Of a DNA stretch of 64,000 nucleotides, positions 33,842 to 42,978 are shown one piece after another. Made by a program: the position numbers and the translations under genes. The notes under the pieces were generated by a model, which made no database searches, was not told the origin of the DNA, and saw nothing but the letters and a program-made list of their open reading frames with translations. Location: assembly GCF_900143285.1 (NCBI RefSeq), contig NZ_FRDN01000011.1, positions 124,001-188,000 on the forward strand. Direction: 5' to 3'. This DNA comes from Desulfitobacterium chlororespirans DSM 11544. Its GTDB lineage: Bacteria; Bacillota; Desulfitobacteriia; Desulfitobacteriales; Desulfitobacteriaceae. Numbering within the stretch: position 1 is the stretch's first letter; each line of letters starts with the position of its first letter.

Positions 33842-34849
33842 ATGTGGGAACGCATATTTTTGGCTGCTGCTTTAGCGCTGATGATCACTTTAATACTTGG
33901 GCCGTTGATGATTCCCGTTTTACGGGTGATGAAATTTGGCCAGACTATTCGTGAGGAAGGCCCCAAGCGGCATTTAGCTAAGGCTGGAACGCCCACCATG
34001 GGTGGCATTATCTTTTTAGTGGGGATTGTCGTAAGTGCTCTGGTCATGGCGGAGAAACCCACGTCCCTGGAAATGGTCATGGTGATCAGTGCCATGCTGG
34101 GATATGGCCTGATTGGTTTTATTGATGATTTCATCAAAGTGGTGCTGCACCGCTCCTTAGGTTTGAGGGCATATCAAAAATTAATTGGTCAAATCGCTTT
34201 GGCATTCCTCCTGACCTGGGCAGCTAATCGCTATCTGGGGCGGGGGACGGATCTTGTGATTCCCTTTACTTCCATCCATTTGGAATTAGGCTTATTTTAC
34301 TATCCCTTCGTTGTCTTTATTATCGTAGGGATTGTCAATGCTGTTAATCTGACGGATGGGCTGGACGGCTTGGCGGCAGGTACCACTCTGTTCAGTATGC
34401 TGAGCTATATTGGTATTGCCTGGCTGGCTGCCTCCCAAGGAGGCAGGGTGGCTATCCTGGCCTATGAATCCGATCTGGCGGTCTTTGCGGCCGCTGCTGT
34501 CGGAGGGTGTTTCGGCTTTCTTCGCTTTAATAAAAACCCGGCCCGGGTCTTTATGGGGGATACGGGTTCCTTAGCCTTGGGGGGAGCGTTGGTCGGATTA
34601 GCTGTGCTGACTAAAACGGAGCTCATTCTCCTGGTTATTGGCGGGGTCTATGTGGTTGAGGCAATTTCGGTTATTTTACAAGTCTTTTCCTATCAGACTA
34701 CGGGTAAGCGGATCTTCCGCATGAGCCCATTGCATCACCATTTTGAACTGGGCGGTTGGAATGAATGGAAGGTCGTCATGGTTTTTTGGCTGGCTTCTCT
34801 TCTGTGCGGTGTGCTTGGGGTAATCGCTTACATGGCTGGAATGTTCTGA
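33842..34849 (+). CDS. mraY: Phospho-MurNAc-pentapeptide translocase MraY
   Basis: A 335-residue integral membrane enzyme, about ten hydrophobic segments, that moves phospho-MurNAc-pentapeptide to undecaprenyl phosphate to make lipid I. Family motifs are [17 protein letters not shown] (near 40-56), FIDDFIKV (near 97) with the catalytic aspartates, [16 protein letters not shown] (near 165-180), and [13 protein letters not shown] near the C-terminus. GGAAGGAA precedes the ATG, 38 bases after murF. Confidence 0.96.
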   Translation: MWERIFLAAALALMITLILGPLMIPVLRVMKFGQTIREEGPKRHLAKAGTPTMGGIIFLVGIVVSALVMAEKPTSLEMVMVISAMLGYGLIGFIDDFIKVVLHRSLGLRAYQKLIGQIALAFLLTWAANRYLGRGTDLVIPFTSIHLELGLFYYPFVVFIIVGIVNAVNLTDGLDGLAAGTTLFSMLSYIGIAWLAASQGGRVAILAYESDLAVFAAAAVGGCFGFLRFNKNPARVFMGDTGSLALGGALVGLAVLTKTELILLVIGGVYVVEAISVILQVFSYQTTGKRIFRMSPLHHHFELGGWNEWKVVMVFWLASLLCGVLGVIAYMAGMF

Positions 34850-34876
34850 GCTTGATTTTTTCAAGAGGGTGAAAGA

Positions 34877-36241
34877 ATGAATTTAAAGAAAAAAAAGGTA
34901 CTGGTCGTCGGTGCTGGAAGAAGTGGCTTGGCGGCAGTTAAAAGACTGAAAGCCCTGGGCGCCCGCGTCATCTTAACGGATCAAAAGGAGCCGGATCAAC
35001 TCAGTGGTATCTTAGAATTGGGCTTGCCGGATGGACAACTTGTGTTGGGCCATATCCCGCAATGGCATGAGGTAGAGGCTGAAGTGATTGTTCTTTCTCC
35101 CGGAGTGTCCCCCAAACTCCCCTTTATTCAAGAGGGAATTGCCCAGGGGGCTTTGATTTGGAGTGAGGTTGAGCTTGCCTTGAGAGATCATCCGGCCTTC
35201 AAGATTGGTGTGACAGGTACCAATGGGAAAACCACTACCACCACATTGATTGGGGAACTGGCCAAGCGGACCGGAAAATCCACTCTGGTCGCCGGCAATA
35301 TCGGCGTGGCCTTAAGCGATCAGGTGGAGAACCTGGATGAGGAAGGAATTATCGTCGCCGAGCTTTCCAGTTTTCAGTTGGAATTGGTGGACAGTCTCTG
35401 TATGAATGTGGGGATTCTCCTCAATGTGACTCCTGACCATTTGGATCGTCATGGGACCCTGGAGAATTATCTGGCGGCCAAGGCCCGGATCTTTGAGAAG
35501 CAAAGGCCGTCGGATTGTGCTATTTTAAACTGGGATGATGCCAGGGTTCGTGAATTGGCTCCTCATCTCAAGGCCCGGGTGGTCTTCTTTAGCCCTACTT
35601 CTCTACTGGCAGAGGGATACGGAGTGCAAGGGGATGAGATTGTTCTCGCCAGGGACGGGAAGATCACTCCCATCATCAAGCGCAGGGAACTTCAGCTCAG
35701 GGGTAATCATAATTTGGAAAACATGATGGCTGCCATCGCGGCGGTGAGGGAGCTGGGACTTTCCTGGGAGGAGATCGCTCAAGGCCTCCGGGAATTTAAA
35801 GGGGTTGAGCACCGTCAGGAAGTGGTAGGGACCTATGAGGGGATCCTTTTTATTAACGATTCCAAAGGGACTAATCCTGATGCGGCAGAAAAAGCCTTAT
35901 ATGCCTTTGAGGAGCCCATCGTGCTTATTGCCGGGGGGAAAAACAAAGGCTTGGATTTCCATGATTTCATGAAAACGGTTAAGGAACAGGTGAAAAGCCT
36001 TGTCCTGGTCGGCTCGGCGGCGGCTGAGATGGAGCAGGCGGCCAAAGATGCAGGAATCCGGCATTACCTGCGGGCTGAGACTTTTGCAGAGGCTGTGGAG
36101 CTGGCCATTGCCGAAGCAGAGCCCGGGGATGTGGTTTTGCTCTCACCGGCTTGTACAAGTTGGGATATGTTTAAGAGTTATGAAGAAAGAGGGGAATTCT
36201 TTAAGGAGTTAGTGCGTAGGCATTATAGGGAACCCATTTAA
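34877..36241 (+). CDS. murD: UDP-MurNAc-L-alanine:D-glutamate ligase MurD
   Basis: A 454-residue Mur ligase that adds D-glutamate. It starts with a Rossmann-type VLVVGAGRSGLAAVKRL (9-25), then VTGTNGKTTTTTLIGEL (near 113-129), SSFQLE (near 162), NVTPDHLDRHG, and FINDSKGTNPDAAEKAL (near 325). The C-terminal LLSPACTSWDMFKSYEERGEFF is the MurD ending. Standard position after mraY. Confidence 0.96.
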   Translation: MNLKKKKVLVVGAGRSGLAAVKRLKALGARVILTDQKEPDQLSGILELGLPDGQLVLGHIPQWHEVEAEVIVLSPGVSPKLPFIQEGIAQGALIWSEVELALRDHPAFKIGVTGTNGKTTTTTLIGELAKRTGKSTLVAGNIGVALSDQVENLDEEGIIVAELSSFQLELVDSLCMNVGILLNVTPDHLDRHGTLENYLAAKARIFEKQRPSDCAILNWDDARVRELAPHLKARVVFFSPTSLLAEGYGVQGDEIVLARDGKITPIIKRRELQLRGNHNLENMMAAIAAVRELGLSWEEIAQGLREFKGVEHRQEVVGTYEGILFINDSKGTNPDAAEKALYAFEEPIVLIAGGKNKGLDFHDFMKTVKEQVKSLVLVGSAAAEMEQAAKDAGIRHYLRAETFAEAVELAIAEAEPGDVVLLSPACTSWDMFKSYEERGEFFKELVRRHYREPI

Positions 36242-36263
36242 ATTTTCAAAGGGGGAACTAAAC

Positions 36264-37358
36264 ATGCCAAGACGTCGTCGCCCTGATCTGGTCTTACTTG
36301 GAGCAATCCTGGCGCTCCTTACGATAGGAATCGTAATGGTGTACAGTTCCAGCGCTGTGAAAGGATATGTGATGTATGACGATCCCTATCACTTTCTGAA
36401 AATGGAGGTGATGTGGGTTGTCGCTGGCTTAGTGGCGATGATTGTGGCCATGACCCTGGATTTGGACCTTATGCGCCGTTGGGCAAAGCCGGCTCTTATT
36501 ATCGCTATTGTCCTCCTGATCATGGTTAAGATTCCCGGGATCGGGCGCAGGGTTAATGGTGCTGACCGCTGGATCGGTCTGGGTCCTTTATCCATTCAAC
36601 CTTCTGAAGTGATCAAGTTGGCCATGGTTTTGGTCATGGCCAACATCTTATCCATTGATCCTCATAAGATTAGGTCCTTTCGGCATGGTCTGCTTCCCGT
36701 ATTGGGGCTTTTGGGTCTTGTTGCGGGCCTGATTATGCTCCAGCCTGATTTGGGAACAACCCTTGTCATCGCCGGAGTGACTTTCTTTATGCTGATTGCC
36801 GCAGGTGCCAGAGCCAGCCATATTATCGGCTTAGGAGGCGCCGGTGTGGGTTTGGTGGTGGCCGCCATTATAGCGGAACCCTATCGCATGAACCGGATTT
36901 TTGCCTTCCTGGATCCCTGGGTGGATCCTTCAGGAAAGGGATATCAAACGATTCAGGCGTTGCTTGCTCTGGGGCCGGGCGGGCTTTTTGGCTTAGGCCT
37001 GGGGCAAAGCAAACAGAAGTTTCTTTATCTCCCGGAGAATCATACGGATTTTATCTTCGCTATGATCGGGGAGGAACTGGGCTTTGTAGGCGCTACCCTC
37101 GTCATCCTGCTCTTCTTCCTGTTTGCCTGGCGGGGGTTCCGGGTGGCTATGGGAGCACCGGATGCTTTTACCGGCTTTCTGGCTGTGGGGCTGACAGGGA
37201 TGGTGTGCATACAGGCGATGATCAATATGGGTGTGGTCAGCGGAGTGCTTCCCGTGACGGGAATCACCCTGCCGTTCCTAAGCTATGGCGGGACGTCCCT
37301 GGTGTTTACCATGCTGGGGGTAGGAGTGCTTTTGAATATTTCGCGGGAGTCGCGCTAG
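36264..37358 (+). CDS. ftsW: SEDS peptidoglycan polymerase FtsW/SpoVE
   Basis: A 364-residue membrane protein with about ten hydrophobic segments, of the SEDS glycosyltransferase family that polymerises lipid II at the septum with a partner PBP. Key motifs are GADRWIGLGPLSIQPSEVIKLA (near 97-118), LQPDLGTT (near 160), and the C-terminal PVTGITLPFLSYGGTSL (near 331-347). The partner is probably the SpoVD-type PBP encoded upstream. By position it could equally be called SpoVE. The family C repeat follows. Confidence 0.92.
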   Translation: MPRRRRPDLVLLGAILALLTIGIVMVYSSSAVKGYVMYDDPYHFLKMEVMWVVAGLVAMIVAMTLDLDLMRRWAKPALIIAIVLLIMVKIPGIGRRVNGADRWIGLGPLSIQPSEVIKLAMVLVMANILSIDPHKIRSFRHGLLPVLGLLGLVAGLIMLQPDLGTTLVIAGVTFFMLIAAGARASHIIGLGGAGVGLVVAAIIAEPYRMNRIFAFLDPWVDPSGKGYQTIQALLALGPGGLFGLGLGQSKQKFLYLPENHTDFIFAMIGEELGFVGATLVILLFFLFAWRGFRVAMGAPDAFTGFLAVGLTGMVCIQAMINMGVVSGVLPVTGITLPFLSYGGTSLVFTMLGVGVLLNISRESR

Positions 37359-37420
37359 CGACGCTTGGGGCTGGCTTGCAGAATTTGTGCAAGAGGGACT
37401 TGGCAGGAAGGTGTACAAGG

Positions 37421-37634
37421 GAGCTTACGATTACAGACGCTCGGAAATTACGGTCGCAGGGCAAACTAAGGGCTAAACTGCCTTTTGCAAGCGGCGGGGT
37501 CCCCGCCTAAATCGCTCCTGCTCTATAGGCGGCGTGTCACATCCGTGTGACCCGCCCCGCAGTCTGAGGTGCAGTTTAGCCCAAGTTTGCTTAGCTGCTC
37601 CCGTAAAGGCCTCGCATACTGTAATCGCAAGCTC
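37421..37634. repeat. Foldback repeat family C
   Basis: Outer arms GAGCTTACGATTACAG (37421) and CTGTAATCGCAAGCTC (ending 37634) are complementary but for one base. A second pair, GGGCTAAACTGC (37470) and GCAGTTTAGCCC (37571), is perfect. Smaller hairpins GGCGGGG/CCCCGCC and GTCACA/TGTGAC fill the centre. It lies between ftsW and element A3, interrupting the dcw cluster. No gene is visible in it. Confidence 0.7.
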
Positions 37635-37696
37635 GCTTGCGGGATCGGCTGGAGAGTCTCAAGAAGCACACCCGTACATATACTTATAAGTGGGAC

Positions 37697-38000
37697 CCAA
37701 GGATTTTGCTATACAGCGGGAAACGTCTTCAAAGCGAGCGGAAACCAATCTTCGCGAAAAGTACGCAGCGGAGTCGGGTTGGAAACAGGACGTTTCCAAC
37801 CGACCATTGAGAACAAGTGCGAAAGCAGTGCTTTCGAGGAGCGATTTGGGCGGGCCGAAAGCCGGATGAGGCTTTCGCCCAAGCCGCCACGCCACAGAGA
37901 ATGACTTGGCGGCGCAGGTCCCGGCGGAGCGGAGTGCTTGAGCGATTAGATTGGTCCGCGCAGCTTTATAGAGTGACCGCGGATAGCAAAATCCTGGAGA
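37697..38000. repeat. Foldback repeat family A, copy 3 (A3)
   Basis: A 304-bp copy with ends CCAAGGATTTTGCTATACA and GCAAAATCCTGGAGA. It keeps the internal GGAAAC-AGGAC-GTTTCC hairpin and the AAAGCAGTGCTTT hairpin. It sits between ftsW and murG, 50 bases before the murG start, so it is likely to be transcribed as part of the cell-wall operon unless C or A stops transcription. Confidence 0.8.
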
Positions 38001-38049
38001 TTACCTCAAAGAATATCCAAAAGACCAAACACGAAGGGAGCAGAATTCC

Positions 38050-39159
38050 ATGCGCGTGATTGTAACAGGTGGAGGAACAGGGGGCCATATCTATCCGGCT
38101 CTGGCCATCGCCAAAGGGATTCTCGTCCACCAGCCGGATGCTGAAATTCTTTACATAGGCACTCGGGAAGGGATGGAAGCGCGCCTGGTTCCTGAGGCCG
38201 GGATTGAATTTGCAGGAGTTTCCGGGCAGGGGCTGCCCCGCAAACTCAGCCTGGAAACTCTCAAAGTCGGGGGCAAGAGCTTTAAAGCCCTGTGGGAGAC
38301 CAAACAGATTCTCAAAAAATTTAAACCGGATCTTGTCGTGGGAACGGGAGGATATGTAGCGGGGCCGGTCGTATTGACTGCGGCCTTATTTGGGTTTCCG
38401 ACCTTGCTCCATGAGCAAAATGCTCTGCCGGGGATTACCAATAAGATTCTCACCCGTTTTGTGCGCAAGGTCATGGTGACCTTCCCGGAGAGCATTGCTC
38501 ACTTCGGTGTGAGGCGGAAGTTGGTTTTGACAGGTTTGCCTGTACGCCCTGAGATAGGGAATATATCCCGGGAGAAAGGGGCGGGGTGTTTAGGACTGCG
38601 CCCTGATTGTCTGACCCTCCTTGTGACAGGGGGAAGCCGGGGTGCCCGCAGTATCAATCAAGCCATGCCCACCGTGCTTAAGCATCTGGCAGGCAGAAAA
38701 GATATTCAAGTCATTTGGGCTACCGGTAAAGCGACCTATCAGGAAACTCTGGAGAGTTTAAAGGCACAGGGGATTCAGTGGCAGAGGGAAAACTGGCGGG
38801 TCCTTGAATATCTCAAGGATATGCCTGAGGCTATGGCCTGTGCTGATTTATTCGTGGGGCGAGCCGGAGCAACGACCTTAGCCGAGATTATGGTGGCTGG
38901 CAAACCGGGGATTCTTATCCCTTATCCTTTGGCAGCTGAAAACCATCAGGAATTCAACGCCAGGGCTCTGGAGAAAGATGGTGCCGCCTGTGTTATTCTG
39001 GATAAAGATCTAACCGGTGAAAATCTCTGGGCCTTGGTGCAAGGGCTTATGGAAAAGCCTGAAAAACTGCGCAAGATGGCTCAAGCCGCCCAGGGTCTGG
39101 GTCAGCCCGATGCCCTTAATAAGATCGTCAAAGTCTGCCTGGATACGGCCTGGAAATAA
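38050..39159 (+). CDS. murG: UDP-GlcNAc:lipid I GlcNAc transferase MurG
   Basis: A 369-residue peripheral membrane glycosyltransferase that converts lipid I to lipid II. The N-terminal glycine-rich loop VTGGGTGGHIYPALAIA (near 5-21), the second loop LVTGGSRGARSIN (near 193-205), and the C-terminal FVGRAGATTLAEIMVAGKPGILIPYPLAAENHQEFNA (near 273-309) with the UDP-GlcNAc site are all present. ATG 38050 follows AAGGGAG. Two foldback repeats separate it from ftsW. Confidence 0.96.
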   Translation: MRVIVTGGGTGGHIYPALAIAKGILVHQPDAEILYIGTREGMEARLVPEAGIEFAGVSGQGLPRKLSLETLKVGGKSFKALWETKQILKKFKPDLVVGTGGYVAGPVVLTAALFGFPTLLHEQNALPGITNKILTRFVRKVMVTFPESIAHFGVRRKLVLTGLPVRPEIGNISREKGAGCLGLRPDCLTLLVTGGSRGARSINQAMPTVLKHLAGRKDIQVIWATGKATYQETLESLKAQGIQWQRENWRVLEYLKDMPEAMACADLFVGRAGATTLAEIMVAGKPGILIPYPLAAENHQEFNARALEKDGAACVILDKDLTGENLWALVQGLMEKPEKLRKMAQAAQGLGQPDALNKIVKVCLDTAWK

Positions 39160-39175
39160 TCTCCGCCCTTTCACA

Positions 39176-39214
39176 CCTTCTGACTGCGCTGCATAACATA
39201 TGACAGTCAGAAGG
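39176..39214. other. Perfect 11-bp inverted repeat after murG
   Basis: CCTTCTGACTG (39176-39186) and CAGTCAGAAGG (39204-39214). No T tract follows on the plus strand; the right arm runs into AAGGGAG, the ribosome site of the next gene, so folding could reduce its translation. Confidence 0.5.
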
Positions 39215-39230
39215 AAGGGAGTGGGTTGCT

Positions 39231-40055
39231 TTGTGGCCTAAGCGGAAAATATTACTTCTCGTTCCCCAAGATAGGGATGAGTGGCAAGGAATTCTTTCTC
39301 TGTTGAATGCCCTACATAGAGATGTTATAGTCAGAGAAGCATCCTCTGAAGCTAGCGTCGATTGGGCAGATGGAACAATCCCGGGTCTGGAAGAGGAGCT
39401 GTATGATGCATCCGATGCAGGACCCACAGAAATTCTCTATTGGCCCGGAACCCCTCAGGAGGATCCTCACCGGCAATGGGGCCTCTCCCGAGGGCTTATG
39501 CAAACAGAACTGACAGAGTTCCTACATAGGTATTGGGAAGAAGAGATCATCCTCCCGGTAAATTCCGGGTTAGGAGATGATGAACCTTTTTTGTGGAAAA
39601 TATTGGATTGTGCCGGATTTGAGCCGTCATTATTGTGGCAGACAGAGGAAGGTCAATGGGAGGTTCGCATCAATAACGGCCTGCATTGGATCATCCCTGA
39701 AAGCTGGCTTACAGGGTGTTGGGGTCATGAGAGCTTTGGACGCCGGCCCCAGCTGGTTCTCACTGAAAGCTGTTGGGTTTGTCAGGGAGAGCAGATGGAA
39801 TTCTATGGGGATAAAGACCGCTTCGAGTATCTGGGGGATGTTGCCCCTTGTGGAAACAAAGCCCTGGATGATGCAGTATATACAGTAGTGCTGCAGGCAC
39901 TCCAGCTGGGGGTTCCCTGGCGGAGTATCCGGCGTGCCTATGATATGATGAACATAAGGTGGTATACCAATGATATGGCAAGGGATGAGGGGACGGATCG
40001 AGCACCGGTACCCTCTGCAGAAATTGAATACCTGGCGTATAGGGGGGCTGGCTGA
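39231..40055 (+). CDS. Unknown protein in the usual murC position
   Basis: A 274-residue protein I do not recognise, starting at TTG 39231. It is acidic and rich in tryptophan, with no signal peptide or membrane helix. Near the C-terminus, GDVAPCGNKALDDAVYTVVLQALQLGVPWRSIRRA faintly resembles the GEHNVLNALAAIAVALELG segment that closes the ATPase domain of Mur ligases, but there is no GTNGKT loop. In related Clostridia murC normally lies between murG and murB, and no murC is in this window. It overlaps the murB start by 86 bases. It may be a degenerate Mur-ligase relative; this is a weak inference. Confidence 0.5.
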   Translation: MWPKRKILLLVPQDRDEWQGILSLLNALHRDVIVREASSEASVDWADGTIPGLEEELYDASDAGPTEILYWPGTPQEDPHRQWGLSRGLMQTELTEFLHRYWEEEIILPVNSGLGDDEPFLWKILDCAGFEPSLLWQTEEGQWEVRINNGLHWIIPESWLTGCWGHESFGRRPQLVLTESCWVCQGEQMEFYGDKDRFEYLGDVAPCGNKALDDAVYTVVLQALQLGVPWRSIRRAYDMMNIRWYTNDMARDEGTDRAPVPSAEIEYLAYRGAG

Positions 40056-40851
40056 AACTGTCTGTTGGCCGGAAAGTGAGGAAGAGCTCCGGGAAATTTG
40101 GCTTAAGTGTCAGGAGCAGGGCATACCGTTTCGCTTATTTGGCCGGGGCTCCAATGTGCTGTTTCCGGATGAAGGATTACCCGGGGTAACGGTGATCAGC
40201 ACGGGCTTAGCTCAGTCTGTATGGGATTCTGAATGGGTCACTGTGGGAGCGGGATATTCTTTGGCCCGGCTGTCTCAAGAGGCAGCCGATCGCGGCTTGA
40301 CGGGATTGGAGTTTGCCCGGGGGATTCCGGGCACAGTGGGTGGAGCGATCGTTATGAATGCGGGAGCCCATGGAGGGAGCATCCAGGATATTCTGGAAGA
40401 GGTTAAAATCCTGGCTCCAGAGGGAGAAGTGCAGCGGCTTGCTAAAGAAGACATACAGTTTGGTTATAGGGAGTGTTCCTTACGGGATCAGGCCATTGTC
40501 CTGGAGGGAGTTTTTCACCTGAAACCCGGAGATCCGGATGTGATCCAGGCCACCATGAGTGAGAACCTGGCCAGGCGCAAAGCAGCCCAGCCTTTGGAGC
40601 TGCCTAATGCAGGAAGTGTGTTCCGCAATCCTCCCGGAGGTTCGGCGGGAGGTTTAATCGAGGAAGCCGGTTGGAAGGGAAAGAGATTAGGCGGAGCTCA
40701 AGTATCCTCAAAGCATGCCAATTTTATAGTAAACCAAGGAAATGCCACGGCCCGCGATGTATTAGCCTTGATTAGGGAAATACAAAAGGATGTTCATCAT
40801 CAGTTCGGTGTTGAGTTAAAGACTGAGGTGCGGTACATCCCACCCAGCTAA
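39970..40851 (+). CDS. murB: UDP-N-acetylenolpyruvoylglucosamine reductase MurB
   Basis: A 293-residue FAD enzyme that reduces UDP-GlcNAc-enolpyruvate to UDP-MurNAc. FAD-site motifs are GRGSNVLFPDEGLPGVTV (near 60-77) and GIPGTVGGAIVMNAGAHGGSI (near 118-138). GYRECSLRD and the catalytic NAGSVFRNPPGGSAGGLIEEAGWKG (near 215-239) place it among the type II (Gram-positive) MurB. ATG 39970 has AAGGTGG upstream but overlaps the preceding frame by 86 bases; ATG 39985 would shorten the overlap. Confidence 0.94.
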   Translation: MIWQGMRGRIEHRYPLQKLNTWRIGGLAETVCWPESEEELREIWLKCQEQGIPFRLFGRGSNVLFPDEGLPGVTVISTGLAQSVWDSEWVTVGAGYSLARLSQEAADRGLTGLEFARGIPGTVGGAIVMNAGAHGGSIQDILEEVKILAPEGEVQRLAKEDIQFGYRECSLRDQAIVLEGVFHLKPGDPDVIQATMSENLARRKAAQPLELPNAGSVFRNPPGGSAGGLIEEAGWKGKRLGGAQVSSKHANFIVNQGNATARDVLALIREIQKDVHHQFGVELKTEVRYIPPS

Positions 40852-40867
40852 GAGGGAGGAATCTTTC

Positions 40868-42127
40868 ATGGCGATGGATCGCTATGTCATTACCGGAAAA
40901 CAACAGTTGGAAGGTAGACTGCGTAATAGTGGAGCCAAAAACTCATCCCTACCTTTATTGGCAGCTTCTTTGCTGGTTTCAGGAAAAACCACCCTATTGG
41001 ATATTCCCCATTTAGCCGATATCAGCAATATGATTGAAGTGCTGGAATATCTCGGTGCTCGTGTGGAAGATCAAAAAGAAGCCTTGCTTGTGGATGCTTC
41101 AGACCTGGCCCGCTGGGAAGTGGATGAAGGACTGATGCGTCAAATGCGAGCCTCTAATCTTATCCTTGGTCCCATACTGGCTCGCAACGGGCGGGTGCGC
41201 ATCTCCAAACCGGGCGGGTGTGCGATTGGTTCGCGGCCCATGGATCAACATATCAAGGGTCTCCAGGAGCTGGGGGTCAAGGTTAAAGAGAAACATGGTT
41301 ATATCGAGGCTTGGGCGGATCAGCTCCAAGGGGCTAAGATTTATTTGGATCTCCCCAGTGTAGGGGCTACGGAAAACCTTATGATGGCGGCTGTTCTGGC
41401 TAAAGGAACCACCACTATCTACAATGCGGCCAGGGAGCCGGAGATTATCGATCTGCAAAATTTCCTGAACAAGATGGGGGCTAAAGTCCGCGGTGCCGGC
41501 ATGGATGTCCTGCGCATTGAAGGAGTGAGCAAGCTCTACCCTGTGGAGCATACGGTGATACCGGATCGGATCGAGGCGGGGACCCATATGGTGGCCGCTG
41601 TTATGACCCAGGGGGATATTGAAATCAGCAATGTGATTCCTGAGCATTTGGAGCCGGTGACGGCCAAACTGCTGCAAGCGGGGGCGGAGATCATCCTCGG
41701 GGATGACACGATTCGGGTCAAGGGCAAGAAAAAGATCAAGGGGGTGGATTGCAAAACCATGCCTCATCCCGGTTTTCCAACGGATATGCAGCCTCAATTC
41801 ATGGCCCTGCTGTCTATGGCTGAGGGGACCAGCATCATTACTGAAACCATCTTCGAAAACCGTTTTCAGCATGTCGATGAACTTCGCCGCATGGGAGCTC
41901 AAATTACTGTGGAAGGGCGGACAGCCATTATCCGCGGTGTGAAAAGTCTGGAGGGCGCCTTTGTAGAGGCTACGGATCTGCGGGCGGGAGCCGCACTTTT
42001 CCTGGCGGCTTTAGCTGCCGAAGAGGCCACTGTGCTGGAAAAGGTGGGACATATCGATCGCGGCTATGATAATCTGGAGGAAAAATACCGCAGTGTGGGT
42101 GCCAGGCTCAAACGGGTCAAATCTTAG
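40868..42127 (+). CDS. murA: UDP-GlcNAc enolpyruvyl transferase MurA
   Basis: A 419-residue enzyme that starts peptidoglycan precursor synthesis by adding enolpyruvate to UDP-GlcNAc. The substrate-binding GAKNSSLPLLAASLL lies near 20-34. The active-site cysteine, the target of fosfomycin, is in KPGGCAIGSRP (about residue 118), so sensitivity is expected. ATDLRAGAALFLAALAAE is the C-terminal landmark. AGGAGG precedes the ATG. Confidence 0.96.
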   Translation: MAMDRYVITGKQQLEGRLRNSGAKNSSLPLLAASLLVSGKTTLLDIPHLADISNMIEVLEYLGARVEDQKEALLVDASDLARWEVDEGLMRQMRASNLILGPILARNGRVRISKPGGCAIGSRPMDQHIKGLQELGVKVKEKHGYIEAWADQLQGAKIYLDLPSVGATENLMMAAVLAKGTTTIYNAAREPEIIDLQNFLNKMGAKVRGAGMDVLRIEGVSKLYPVEHTVIPDRIEAGTHMVAAVMTQGDIEISNVIPEHLEPVTAKLLQAGAEIILGDDTIRVKGKKKIKGVDCKTMPHPGFPTDMQPQFMALLSMAEGTSIITETIFENRFQHVDELRRMGAQITVEGRTAIIRGVKSLEGAFVEATDLRAGAALFLAALAAEEATVLEKVGHIDRGYDNLEEKYRSVGARLKRVKS

Positions 42128-42185
42128 TAATCTGTAACATACAGAGTACTAGAGTGCTGAAATTAAAGGATTCCTAAAGAAAGAC

Positions 42186-42214
42186 ATGACAGAGAGGATT
42201 GTATTCGATATACT
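42186..42214 (+). promoter_or_regulatory. Promoter before ftsQ
   Basis: ATGACA (42186-42191), 17 bases, TATACT (42209-42214); 20 bases before the GTG start. It would allow ftsQ-sbp to be expressed apart from the mur genes. Confidence 0.55.
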
Positions 42215-42234
42215 GAGAGCTGGGGGGAGTGACC

Positions 42235-42960
42235 GTGGAGCCTAGGAAATCGACTACATCCTTTCTCTATATTTCCATACTTGTTATACTCTCTGTAGTG
42301 GGGATAAGCTTCTTTCTGCAGTCCAGCTATTTTAACATTGAAGCAGTCAGCATTGAGGGCCTGCAAGAAATTCCTCTCAATGAAATCGAACGTTTAACTA
42401 CGGATGTAACAGGACAAAATCTAATTATGTTGGATCAAAGGCAGCTTGAGCAAAAGGTGCTGCTTCACCCTCTGGTGGAGTCGGTGGCATTCAAGAAGAA
42501 GTTCCCCAATCGTTTGGTCCTGGAGGTTCAGGAGCGTACTCCTGTAGCTCTGGTGATTGTCACTTCAGGAATAGTTGAGGTGGACGGTAAAGGGATTTAT
42601 CTCCGTCGTCGGGAGGGCTGGCCTGAGCAAAGCTATCCGGTGATCAATGGGGTGACTCTTCCTGATACAGCAGGTCCTGGGCAGGAATTGGATCTTCCCG
42701 GTCTGAAGGCCGCCCTTAATTTGCTAGGACAAGCCCCTGAGGAGTTAAAGCCTTTGATAGGGGAAATCTATGTAAATCCTATCCAGCAGATTATCCTTTT
42801 TTTGACGGATGGCATAGAGGTCCGTTTAGGCAAAGCTGATGCCTGGGCAGAAAAACTTAAGTCCCTTTATACGCTGATCAATGATGAGGGGTATAAGTCG
42901 TTTAAGAATGGGGTAAGGTATATCGATTTCACGGCTGCTAAGCCTGTTATCGGTCGTTAA
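42235..42960 (+). CDS. ftsQ: Cell-division protein FtsQ/DivIB
   Basis: A 241-residue bitopic membrane protein: short cytoplasmic tail, one membrane helix (FLYISILVILSVVGISFFLQ, near 10-30), then a POTRA domain (YFNIEAVSIEGLQEIPLNEIERLT onwards) and the FtsQ beta domain ending in VRYIDFTAAKPVIGR. It links FtsL/DivIC to the septal synthesis machinery. I chose GTG 42235, seven bases after GGGGGGAG, over GTG 42229, which touches it. Confidence 0.9.
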   Translation: MEPRKSTTSFLYISILVILSVVGISFFLQSSYFNIEAVSIEGLQEIPLNEIERLTTDVTGQNLIMLDQRQLEQKVLLHPLVESVAFKKKFPNRLVLEVQERTPVALVIVTSGIVEVDGKGIYLRRREGWPEQSYPVINGVTLPDTAGPGQELDLPGLKAALNLLGQAPEELKPLIGEIYVNPIQQIILFLTDGIEVRLGKADAWAEKLKSLYTLINDEGYKSFKNGVRYIDFTAAKPVIGR

Positions 42961-42978
42961 TGAGGAGGAATTTCTTAC

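Noticed and set aside
37569-37904. 111-codon open frame across the C/A3 junction
   Set aside because: Runs from one repeat into another; no protein features.
39970-40055. Frameshift between the 39231 gene and murB
   Set aside because: Both frames carry their own sensible ends and murB has a ribosome site; a real overlap is simpler.
41099-41902. 267-codon open frame on the minus strand
   Set aside because: Opposite murA; a by-product of its codon use.
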